From Phoenix dactylifera (taxonomy: Eukaryota > Streptophyta > Magnoliopsida > Arecales > Arecaceae), in contig NW_024067981.1 of the NCBI RefSeq assembly GCF_009389715.1, positions 248,001 to 312,000 of the forward strand: DNA of 64,000 nucleotides. The letters run 5' to 3'. The position numbers were made by a program, and so were the translations under genes. Below, in pieces: positions 36,187 through 45,469 of this stretch. The notes beneath the pieces are model-generated. The model worked only from the letters and a program-made list of their open reading frames with translations, was not told the DNA's origin and did not search any database. Numbering within the stretch: the stretch's first letter is position 1; each line of letters starts with the position of its first letter.

Positions 36187-36643
36187 GAGTAACGGTCCTC
36201 TCTGACCGGACGAGCTCGGCTCGTGCTCCATCGACTATTGAGTAGCGGTCCTCTCTGACCGGACGAGCTCGGCTCGTGCTCCATCGACTATTGAGTAGCG
36301 GTCCTCTCTGACCGGACGAGCTTGGCTCGTGCTCCATTGACTATTGAGTAGCGGTCCTCTGACCGGACGAGCTCGGCTCGTGCTCCATCTATTGAGTAGC
36401 GGTCCTCTCTGACCGGACGAGCTCGGCTCGTGCTCCATCGACTATTGAGTAGCGGTCCTCTCTGACCGGACGAGCTCGGCTCGTGCTCCATCGACTATTG
36501 AGTAGCGGTCCTCTCTGATCGGACGAGCTCGGCTCGTGCTCCATCGACTATTGAGTAGCGGTCCTCTGACCGGACGAGCTCGGCTCGTGCTCCATCTATT
36601 GAGTAGCGGTCCTCTGACCGGACGAGCTCGGCTCGTGCTCCTA
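36187..36643 (+). repeat. Tandem array 1: nine units of 45-53 bp
   Basis: Unit core GACCGGACGAGCTCGGCTCG then TGCTCCATCGACTATTGAGTAGCGG. I count nine units; some lack CT or GACT, giving 45-51 bp variants. GAGC(TCG)GCTC makes each unit partly palindromic. It lies between pol and the antisense gene of the gypsy element. Confidence 0.9.
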
Positions 36644-36794
36644 CCCCGACCTCGGCCGGGATGCCTCGAGACGTCGAGATGCCCCGGTTCATCGGGATGC
36701 CCCGATACGTAGGGATGTTGTCTTTATTGGCCAAACGAGCTCGGCTCATTCTTTACCAGCTTCAACCAACGAGCTCGGCTCGTTCCTTCATCGC

Positions 36795-38180
36795 TGGATT
36801 TCTCTGCCGACGTCCCCAAAGAACGGAGTCCGAGCAGAGAAGCGTCTTCAGTCGCCTCGGCGCAAGGACGCACACGGTACAAGGTACCCATTTATTTAAT
36901 ATTTTTTACATTATCTATTCTGCTTTTGGATTTCTCTGCCGACGTCCTCGAAGAACGGAGTCCGAGCAGAGAAGCGTCTTCAGTCGCCTCGGCGCCAGGA
37001 CGCATACGGTACAAGGTACCCATTTATTTAATGTTTTTACATTATCTATTCTGCTTTTGGATTTCTCTGCCGACGTCCCCAAAGAACGGAGTCCGAGCAG
37101 AGAAGCGTCTTCAGTCGCCTCGGCGCAAGGACGCACACGGTACAAGGTACCCATTTATTTAATGTTTTTTACATTATCTATTCTGCTTTTGGATTTCTCT
37201 GCCGACGTCCTCGAAGAACGGAGTCCGAGCAGAGAAGCGTCTTCAGTCGCCTCGGCGCCAGGACGCATACGGTACAAGGTACCCATTTATTTAATGTTTT
37301 TACATTATCTATTCTGCTTTTGAATTTCTCTGCCGACGTCCTCGAAGAACGGAGTCCGAGCAGAGAAGCGTCTTCAGTCGCCTCGGCGCAAGGACGCATA
37401 CGGTACAAGGTACCCATTTATTTAATGTTTTTACATTATCTATTCTGCTTTTGGATTTCTCTGCCGACGTCCTCGAAGAACGGAGTCCGAGCAGAGAAGC
37501 GTCTTCAGTCGCCTCGGCGCAAGGACGCACACGGTACAAGGTACCCATTTATTTAATGTTTTTTACATTATCTATTCTGCTTCTGGATTTCTCTGCCGAC
37601 GTCCTCGAAGAACGGAGTCCGAGCAGAGAAGCGTCTTCAGTCGCCTCGGCGCAAGGACGCACACGGTACAAGGTACCCATTTATTTAATGTTTTTTACAT
37701 TATCTATTCTGCTTCTGGATTTCTCTGCCGACGTCCTCGAAGAACGGAGTCCGAGCAGAGAAGCGTCTTCAGTCGCCTCGGCGCAAGGACGCACACGGTA
37801 CAAGGTACCCATTTATTTAATGTTTTTTACATTATCTATTCTGCTTTTGGATTTCTCTGCCGACGTCCTCGAAGAACGGAGTCTGAGCAGAGAAGTGTCT
37901 TCAGTCGCCTCGGCGCCAGGACGCATACGGTACAAGGTACCCATTTATTTAATGTTTTTACATTATCTATTCTGCTTTTGAATTTCTCTGCCAACGTCCT
38001 CGAAGAACGGAGTCCGAGCAGAGAAGCGTCTTCAGTCGCCTCGGCGCAAGGACGCATATGGTACAAGGTACCCATTCATTTAATGCTTCTACATTGTCTT
38101 GGATTTTTCTCTGCCGATGTCCTCAAAGAACGGACGCCGAGCAAAGGAGCTTCTTCAATCGCCTCGGCGAAGGAGTGCTC
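36795..38180 (+). repeat. Tandem array 2: eleven units of about 131 bp
   Basis: Each unit has a GC-rich half (GATTTCTCTGCCGACGTCCT ... AGCAGAGAAGCGTCTTCAGT ... GGTACAAGGTACCC) and an AT-rich half (ATTTATTTAATGTTTTT ... TATTCTGCTTTTGG). Starts fall near 36795, 36929, 37060, 37191, 37321, 37452, 37585, 37716, 37848, 37979 and 38100; the last unit is shorter and diverged. The repeats stay open in some frames (up to 220 codons) only because unit lengths are near multiples of three; they are not genes. Confidence 0.92.
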
Positions 38181-38657
38181 ATGACACCAGCATTTCATTA
38201 CACTAAGTCCGGTGAATTCCCGTCACGAGTTGACGAGCATTCGACCCATTCGTTGGAAACGAATCTGGTCCGCCCCGGCAATGCGAGGGTCGAAGTTCAC
38301 TAATTACGCAAAAATTTTAAGTCCTAGAGACCGCCTTAGGGCTCGGTCGAATTCTGGACTGAGCTCGGAAAGACTTTCCGAGCCCAAATCCTTGGCATAA
38401 GCACAAGCATTGCTATACCACTGGTTGAAGGACCGAGCAATGGAGCTCGGCAAGCCAAACTTAAACTCAAACCCTGTGGCGGGTAAAGCTCAGGCCCTAT
38501 CCTCGGAACCTAAAACGGATCCGAGCAGAAGACGAGTTTTCGGAAGAGGAAATGTATATTCATTTCAAAAAGGCCCGTAGGCTAAGTACAAAATTTGGGT
38601 TCGGCCCTTACAAGTACGGGAGGCCATCCCGACTTCACCAAACAAAACAGAATTACA

Positions 38658-40925
38658 CTAAGACCCGAGCTCGACCACCTCGGCTTCGGCAGTGTCGGGA
38701 GCGGCGGGCTCAGCAGTCGGGACCTCGACCTCAGCAGCGATGAGAGTAGCCTCGGGGGCGGCTTCGGTCGCCTCGGCCTCCGGAATATCTGCCTCCGCAT
38801 CCGGCCTTTCGACCCCTGCTCCCGGTTGGAGCAAGTTCACGTCAAAATACGGGAGGAGCCGCCGCAATTGATTGCGGAAATCCCGGAAGCCCTGGATCAG
38901 CCCATTCACACCCTCCTCTTCCAGGAGGTCGCGGAACTCCTCCGACTCGCGAAAGAGCGCCACTGCGCTCTGAGCTTGCTCCCGAGCCTCGAGCTCCCGA
39001 GCCTCGTGGTAGGCGGCCTTCTTCTCAAGTGTTTTTATTTCCCGCTTGAGCTCCGAATGTCGGAGACGGGCATTCCCCACCTCCTGCTCGCGGGAGGCCA
39101 TCGCCTGCTCGATTTCGGCCAATCGAGCCTCAGCGGCGCGCAGCTCGAACCTCGCCAACGCATGCGCGCCCTTCTCCTCATCGAGCTCGACGGTAAGAGC
39201 TCGAATTCTTCCCTCAGATGCTTCGACCTTTTCTTGGAGCACCTGTCGTTCGGCCTCAGAGGCCTAGTACTTCGCTTCGGAGGCCTGGTACTTCACCTCG
39301 GCGGCCGTGTACCTCCTCTGGGCCTCGTCATACCCGCGCTGGCACCTCCGGGCCTTCTCCCGGTATTCTTGGACTAGGTGCATCAGCATCTCTGTCTCGT
39401 GCAAATGCTGTAAAAGAGACGAAAAGAAAAGTATTAAGGCGCCACTGGTAGAAAATCTATACGGATTACACAAGTGGAAGATTTTACTTACCCGGACGGC
39501 GTTGCAGCGAGTGTAGTCCATGAAAGCATTATAGCTCATGGACTGCATCATTGCCCGGTCAGCTGGGAGCAGCGCGACCCGGAATACCTCCAGCGCTACT
39601 CGAGGGTTTTCGAGGGCTGAATCTCCCTCGAACACCGACCAGGTGGGTGCAAGGGGCACCCGTCCCCCCGAGCCCGATGGGCCCGAAAGGCCAGCATCGG
39701 CTGGCCTAGGTAGAGCCGACCTCGAAGCTCCCTGACTGCCCCCCGGTTCGGAGCTAGGGGGCTGGGGTCGGACGAGCGGCCGATCTGACCGCCGCACAAC
39801 TATAGCGGGGCGTGCAAGCACGGGACCCGCTGAACTCCTCCCCTGGTCGGCAACTGGAGCGTCCTGCCGACCAGGGACCTGTGCCAAGGGCGTCGGGCAT
39901 GGGGGCGCCATCGGGGCTCCTCTGGAGCCCGAGCCCCCGGAACCCGGTCCCTCTCCTCGATCAGCCTCAGGGCGCGCGGGCTGAGAAGGACCCGCCTCAG
40001 AATCAGCAGGGCGAGAAGGCCCCGCCTCGGGATGCGCAGGGCGGGAAGGACCCGCCTCGGCCACCGCTGACGCCGAGGGAGTCGAGGTTGCCGAGACCTT
40101 TTGCTTCTTTCTCGGCTCGGTGGGCTCTCCCGAGAGCTCGCTCTCTTCTGGAAGCGGGCGTAAAGAACTTCGCTTTTCGTCACCATCTTTGTGATGTCTG
40201 CAAAGACGAACAAAATTAGAACATTAGAACAATTAAGGAAATAAAAGGTTGATGTAACTATCCTTACCCTGAGGACGTGCCGAGCTCAGGCCCACGTTCA
40301 CTAGAGCGTCCTCGCTAATGAGGCCGTTCAGCAAAATCCCGTCCCCAAGGCTGCGGATGGTGTCAAAGATCTCCTGCTCACGCGGACAAAGCTGGGGGGG
40401 CCTGTTGATAGATTTAAGCTGGGCCGGCCTCCACCTGGGGTCAAACCCCCAGGATTGTGCAGAACCAAGGAAGAAGAATTTCTCCTTCCAGCCATGAATG
40501 GACGAAGGAGCACCTTGAAAGAGTGGCCGACCCGCCCGAAGGGCGATGTAAAGCCACTCCCCGTCTCCCGGGCTCGACTTAAAAATAAAAAGTCGCAGGA
40601 AGACGTTGACAGAGGTAGGAATCCCCTGCAGTAAACACAGTGACAGGAAGCCCATCACTGTCCTCCAGGCATTCGGAGTGAGTTGCGCCGGAACCAACTG
40701 GCATACCGCCAGCAACTCATTCACGAAGCTATGAAGAGGAAATCGGAGGCCGGCCCAGAGTGACTCTGAGTGCACTCCGATCCGGCCTACCGGAGGATCG
40801 GTTACCCGATCCCTTCGCCTGGCGGGTTCCAAACGGAACCCGTGAAGAGGGAAAAACCACTCTTCGGTCATCTCGACCTCTAGGGCACTCATGGTGGACA
40901 CTACTTCGCTAGGCAAAGAACCCAT
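38658..40925 (-). CDS. Antisense gene of the gypsy element (PF04195-like, coiled coil)
   Basis: Three exons with GT-AG borders: 40925-40268, 40197-39492 and 39407-38658. Exon 1 (ATG at 40925, MGSLPSEVVSTMS) encodes a domain resembling Pfam PF04195, 'putative gypsy type transposon': RFPLHSFVNELLAVCQLVPAQ, TPNAWRTVMGFLSLC, then GWKEKFFFLGSA. Exon 2 is an acidic, Pro/Ser/Arg-rich linker ending in YNAFMDYTRCNAVR. Exon 3 is a long Glu/Ala/Arg coiled coil and an acidic tail ending VVELGS. The function of such Tat-element antisense ORFs is not known. Damage: a TAG between KYQASEAKY and ASEAERQ at about 39265, and the exon 2 frame best matching its acidic composition is not the one entered from exon 1. 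So this copy is probably a pseudogene. Confidence 0.7.
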
Positions 40926-41057
40926 TGCAAGAGAGAGAAATCAAAAAGAAGAGGGACCTGAGGGAAACGCCGGAGAGAAGGAACTTCGGTCTGAGGAAGA
41001 CTGAAAGGAAAGCTGGAAGCAGAAGGCAATAGAAAGAGGACAAGGGGCCAGGGGAGA

Positions 41058-41067
41058 GTTTAAATAG
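41058..41067 (-). promoter_or_regulatory. TATA-like box of the antisense gene
   Basis: On the minus strand, GGTCTATTTAAACTCTCC lies about 135 bp upstream of the antisense ATG (40925), in sequence otherwise GC-rich. Spacing fits a plant TATA box with a leader of about 100 nt. Inferred from sequence alone. Confidence 0.5.
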
Positions 41068-41440
41068 ACCTCCCCAACGGCCCAGATTAGCGAGAAAAAT
41101 GCTGTGTCCTGTTTAGATGGCGACGCGTGTCGATCCAAAAGACAGAACGACGCATTTAATTAGGGCTAGCGCTTCGGACACTAAAGCGCCCCATCGGATC
41201 GTGCGGAAAGGCGCCCGCAATCGAAGATCGTGTGGCCCCATCATAAGCCCACGACGCGAGGACGCTTCGCGAAAGGTGCCCCTAATAATGAGGCTTTTCG
41301 GGAAAGAAGAGACACCGCCTATTAAAGGCACCTCGAAGCCTCCGATGATTCGAAATGCGCAGTAAATTAAAAATTTTCGGAATCCGTAACGGCCCAACTA
41401 CAGCTACTTCCCGCGTTCCAGCTGGTAGCCAACTGGAACT

Positions 41441-41457
41441 CGGAAGTCGGGGGGTAG
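41441..41457 (+). other. Gypsy polypurine tract
   Basis: CGGAAGTCGGGGGGTAG directly precedes the 3' LTR (TGTTGGGG at 41458). Confidence 0.65.
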
Positions 41458-42868
41458 TGTTGGGGGAAAAACCCCAAAATCATACCACTACGGAGGCGCT
41501 CGGCCAAAAAGCGCCGACCAGAAAGGAGCTCGGCCAAAAAGCGCCGACCAGAAAGGAGCTCGGCCAAAAAGCGCCGACCAGAAAGGAGCTCGGCCAAAAA
41601 GCGCCGACCAGAAAGGAGCCCAACCAGAGGGGCGCTCGACCAGAGAGAGCGCCAATCTGAAAAGATGCTTGGCCCAAAAGTGCCGACCGGAGCGCCAAGA
41701 GGCGCTCGGACCAACCAACGTCCCAAAGTAGGGATGTTCGGCTAGAAAGAGCCGACCAGGAAGACGCTCGACTAAAGGGCGCCGACCAGAGAGAGCGCCA
41801 AGAGGCGCCCAATCAAAATAACCAAGTAGAGATGCTCGGATAGGAACAACCGACCAACGGACGCCGACCAGAGAAGCGCTCAACTAGAAAGCGCTGACTA
41901 GAGAGCGCCAAATAGAGGTGCTCGGCTAGAAGGTGCTCGCCCAAAGGGCGCCGACCAGGAGTACTTGAAGCAACCCCGCCACAGGGCGCCCCATTGGGCA
42001 ACCAGCTCGGCTCGACACCCTTGCCGAGCCGATGCCTTAACCAAATGTTCAACCTCCGCCTAAAGTCCAAGGGACTTGACAACTCCTACGGCTTGCGACC
42101 TGCCACTATCTCCAAGCCATCAAGGCATAAGATCTCCGCAGGCGTTCGGCACGACCTGCCATTAATGCATGAGACTCCCTCAAGTCTCCGATGCACTCAG
42201 GCATTTAATGAACACGGCCCAAGACGATCTCCGGATCACTGAACCATCAGAGCGTATGGCTCTACCTGGCCGCCCGTTCATTCGGTAATAAATGCACTTA
42301 CCATCCACAGACCCCAGGCCCGCTACGGCCGGCGGTTCAACCACTCCAACAGGTCCGATCGACCGTGACAACTCCCTGGTTCCGGTCTGATTCGGCCCCG
42401 TTCTCCACTATGCCATAAATGGGCCAAATCGTGCCCAATTATCACAGACAGGGACAAATCCCCCGGTTACCTCCCAGGTAACGTAATCCCCTCCTATAAA
42501 AGGGAACCTGGGAGAACCAAGGGGAAGAGGACAACAAAAAAATGGAAACAGATCCCCGGGACTGAACCCGCCGGGAAGCACAGACACAAGGGAGGACATC
42601 ATCCTCTTCGTCTTCTTTATCTTATCCAAATGTTCTTGCTGTCTTCTCCAGATACTCTCTTCCCTGCTCTCTCCACATATTGGCCCCCTCTGACTTAAGC
42701 ATCGGAGGGCCGGCGCCGGGGAGCCCGGTCACCGGCTTTTTGCAGGACTTACACCCCTCCAGGAGGACGTCACCGGCCGGCGCGCCGCCGTCCGCCCTTC
42801 CGGTAGCGGAGCTCCTCCTCCCCCTGTCCTGGCTTCGTGGTAGCCCCCGGGTCCAATTTCCAGCAACA
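41458..42868 (+). repeat. Gypsy 3' LTR (1411 bp)
   Basis: Matches the 5' LTR apart from about 11-12 substitutions and two extra 30-bp units (four copies at about 41505-41620 against two in the 5' LTR), which account for the whole 60-bp length difference. Ends CAGCAACA, followed by TSD ATCGA. Confidence 0.95.
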
Positions 42869-44030
42869 ATCGAAGAAGGCAGTATTTCTGTCCCTTTCTG
42901 CAAGCCATTTAACTTTTGCTCTTTGCTTCCAGACTTCCAGTAGACTTTCTCAGATCCGTAGATCTGTAGGATTGTCTATTTACAGGCATCTCTAATCTCT
43001 CTCTCAACCCGCGACAGCGGACCTCTTTCCTCTATTCTATCCAGGTCTTGAATTTGCTTAAGAATTCTCTCCTTCTCCTTTCTCTGTGAAGCACAAATAT
43101 CTGTAGACCAACGCTTCAAGGCATTTCTCGTAGCTCTCAGCTTGTGCACTATATTTACCACTGCATCTTCCGAGGGAGACGTAGAAAGCCAAGCCCCTTG
43201 GACCACAACTGATAGTCCATCATGCAGCAGCCAGCTCCTATCAAATTGGAACAGGGCATTAATCTTTGGTAAACCAGTCAAGGATACTTTGATAGGTACA
43301 TGGTCCGAGTAGGAGTTGGGGAGTGCAACCTGAAAGGCATAAGGACATAGATCGTCCCACTCCAATGAAATTAAAAATCTATCAAGTTTGGAAAGGATAG
43401 GCTGCTCACGACGATTTCTCCAAGTGAAACCTTGACCTTCGAGAGGTAGATCAATAAGCCGGGATGATCTGATGAAGGAACTGAAGGCTTTGAAAACTTT
43501 TCTAGCTTGAGGGGCCCCATTTCTCTCCTGAATCTTGAAGGTGGCATTGAAATCTCTTGCAATAACCAATGGCCTCAAGTGTGCTTGAGCTCTCTCCAAA
43601 AGAATGACTTTCGTCTATGATCTGTAGGCCTATAAACTACAGTGAAGGTCCAGGAGGCTTTTAGGAGACGGTCCATCCAATTCCCTGCCACAGGGAACTG
43701 CCCAACTTCATGTTTGATGATGGCAAACCTGGCTTCATTCCAGCCAACTAGGATCTCCCCAGTAGATCCAGACACATCTCTGGCCAACCAAGCATTGATT
43801 TGGCCTCCCGACAGCGATCTAAGGGTAGAAGAAGGAGAGCTTTCAAGTTTGGTTTCTTGGAGACCTACCCCACAACAGCCATTAGATAACACGAAGTCTT
43901 GCACTATTCTCCGCTTTGCTAGCTTCCCAAGACGACGAACATTCCAAGTAATTAAAGGCACAAATACTGCAAACCAACGACATAAGCCCAAAGGAATTTC
44001 AAGAGACGAGAGTACAGACCATCTTGTCAT
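42869..44030 (-). pseudogene. LINE endonuclease (APE-type) domain
   Basis: Two overlapping minus-strand open stretches (44030-43575 and 43599-42976) read as one L1 endonuclease with a frameshift. ITWNVRRLGKLAKRR gives the N-terminal Asn, QETKLE the metal-binding Glu, SKLDRFLIS and SDHVPI the C-terminal D-H pair. A stop follows RDACK, then RAKVKWLAERDRN just before the gypsy insertion. It nicks target DNA for target-primed reverse transcription in functional relatives. This copy is broken. Confidence 0.8.
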
Positions 44031-44084
44031 TTCTCAAGTAACTCCAGATCACCCATTGCTCTGAGACATTAGAACAATATTGGA

Positions 44085-44275
44085 GCATGGAAGGATCTTT
44101 CAGATCAAGCATATTTTCTAAAAAGCTAATGAGGCTGCGAACTGGATAGCCGCTTATGTGGCCGGTTATTTTAATAGTACTTTGTGAACTAGAAATAAGG
44201 AGTTGCTCCTAACATTCCAAAATATTTTATTTTCTGACTTTATTAAGTGCATCCATACTCATCAGATATAGCCTA
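44085..44275 (+). pseudogene. LINE RNase H C-terminal scrap (plus strand)
   Basis: Plus-strand reading KANEAANWIAAYVAGYF, a stop, then LLTFQNILFSDFIKCIHTH. This resembles the end of the RNase H domain in plant L1 elements (REAN.AADW.A...DILFSDF..CIHT). It is opposite in strand to the main LINE and therefore from a second copy. Two stops show it is dead. Confidence 0.5.
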
Positions 44276-44399
44276 TCAAAAGAGGGTTGTAGGAGAGAAA
44301 CAATCCGGATGGAATCAGAGCAAGAGGCAATGGAAGGCATATGAACTGACCCGAACATCTACTAGGCCTAGTCGACCATGTCATCTATTGGGCTTTAGC

Positions 44400-44900
44400 T
44401 CTCTCAGTCTTCAAGGTGAGCAGCAGCTTTGAGAATTTCTCAACCACTGCGTCTAGGATTTTAACTCCACACTTCCGACCCCAGTCCACCAAGATGTCTG
44501 CCGAGAGAGAGTGGAGGATGAGACCTTCGTTGGAGCAGTCATCCATCAAAGGAGGCCTGGTTTGGGATTTAGGAGCAGCTTTAGAGTCAGACAGGGTTGC
44601 CTTTCTCTTTCTTGCCGAGAGAAGCTTCGCTGTGGCAACACGAACTGAATGCAGTAGCCTTGGCCGCTAATTTCGCCTACCAATTAGGCCGAGCTTGCGA
44701 GGAAAGGTATCAGAGGAGGTAGTTGAGATCTTCATTCCCGAGGCAGAGGAGTTAAGAGATTGTAGACCAATGAATGAATCCGGGCAGTTGCAGTGTCTTA
44801 AATTTTCACCTCTTCTCCTGGTGGAGGCAGGCAAGGAGTCTATGGGGAATGGCGTTTGCCCCTGTAGCAACTCCTCGATGGAAATAGTTTTCATGTGAGA
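44400..44900 (-). pseudogene. Possible LINE ORF1 remnant
   Basis: The minus strand holds a 75-codon open stretch (44894-44667, MKTISIEELLQGQ start). It is followed in another frame by a serine/lysine-rich reading (SARKRKATLSDSKAAPKSQ). Position just upstream of the endonuclease and composition fit the C-terminal part of a plant L1 ORF1, but no defining motif (DUF4283 or CCHC) is visible. It could be unrelated. Confidence 0.35.
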
Positions 44901-45075
44901 ATGACGGCCTCATGCCAGAAGGTTACTGAAGACCCTGAGCCCCTGATTTAGAAATAATTCTTAATCTCATCGAAGCCGATATCAGTCAACCTCGGCCTCC
45001 CATTCGTTCTCCTCTCAAACAGATAAGTAATTGTTCAGAACAGGGATTTGGGGAGAGGGGAGAGGGGAGAAGGGA

Positions 45076-45231
45076 ATGGAGGCGTTGGTCGGGATGCTGT
45101 ACGAAGCGGCGGTGCGGGTGGCGCTGGCGTTGCTGGAGCGCAACCTCCTCTCGGATGCGGTGGTCCGGCGTCTCACGCGCATGCTCCTCGCCAGACACCT
45201 CCGCTTTGGCTACCTCCCCTCCGCGTCATGA
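45076..45231 (+). pseudogene. Gene fragment resembling exon 1 of (S)-coclaurine N-methyltransferase-like genes
   Basis: A 51-codon reading, MEALVGMLYEAAVRVALAL ... LERNLLSDAVVRRLTRMLL ... RFGYLPSAS, then TGA. It resembles the N-terminal helix region of plant CNMT/cyclopropane-fatty-acid-synthase-like methyltransferases. The catalytic SAM-binding domain is absent; the sequence after the stop (FTEKSIVQMIKNFLSNTG) does not continue it. GC-rich codon use differs from the flanks. Best read as a captured or duplicated gene fragment. Identification is from recalled family resemblance. Confidence 0.5.
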
Positions 45232-45469
45232 TTCACCGAAAAAAGCATTGTGCAGATGATCAAAAATTTTCTATCTAACACGGGAAAAGAGGGGCTGAAT
45301 CGATTCATTAAGTGCTGTCATTTTGACTGGATTGACCGCCCGACTTCAAGAGGAGCAGAGATAGAAGAATCCGAATCCGATCGAGAAGAAGCTGTTGTTG
45401 AAGATGTGGCAGGTCCCGACGATAGAAGTATCCCCCGTGAATTCGAGGGTTGGGCGGAAGCTGAGGCCC

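Larger units (their letters stand above)
19078..42868 (+). mobile_element. Ty3/gypsy retrotransposon, Tat lineage, with antisense gene
   Basis: Complete element with TG...CA LTRs (19078-20428 and 41458-42868) and perfect 5-bp target duplications ATCGA (19073-19077 and 42869-42873) in the LINE. Order: LTR, PBS, gag-PR, RT, RNase H, archaeal-type second RNase H, integrase, two tandem arrays, an antisense three-exon gene, polypurine tract, LTR. The dual RNase H and the antisense extra ORF are hallmarks of the Tat clade. The span includes the nested copia-B (24169-34121); without it the element is about 13.8 kb. A 1-nt deletion in the protease region disables gag-pol. About 11-12 base differences between LTRs (roughly 0.9%) indicate a fairly recent insertion. 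Confidence 0.93.
17360..44900 (-). mobile_element. L1-type LINE (minus strand), interrupted by the gypsy element
   Basis: Two arms are separated by the gypsy element. The right arm (42869 to about 44.03 kb, perhaps to 44.9 kb) carries the endonuclease. The left arm (17.36-19.08 kb) carries the RT catalytic loop, the zf-RVT region and the 3' end, closing with a short poly(A) (T8 on the plus strand at about 17361). The reading frame passes across the insertion: RAKVKWLAERDRNTAFF up to 42.87 kb, then DKSANF from 19.08 kb. The 5' end near 44.9 kb is uncertain, and no LINE TSD was found. Confidence 0.75.

Noticed and set aside
36661..37981. Long plus-strand ORFs (220 and 176 codons) and repeated 79-codon minus ORFs
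   Set aside because: They are readings through the 131-bp tandem array; the same peptide recurs unit by unit on both strands with no start context or domain.
36187..38180. CRISPR-like array
   Set aside because: Units are contiguous tandem repeats without unique spacers, in a plant retrotransposon.
38595..39377. 260-codon plus-strand ORF opposite the antisense coiled coil
   Set aside because: Mirror of the real minus-strand coiled-coil exon; Leu/Gly/Arg-rich shadow without a domain.
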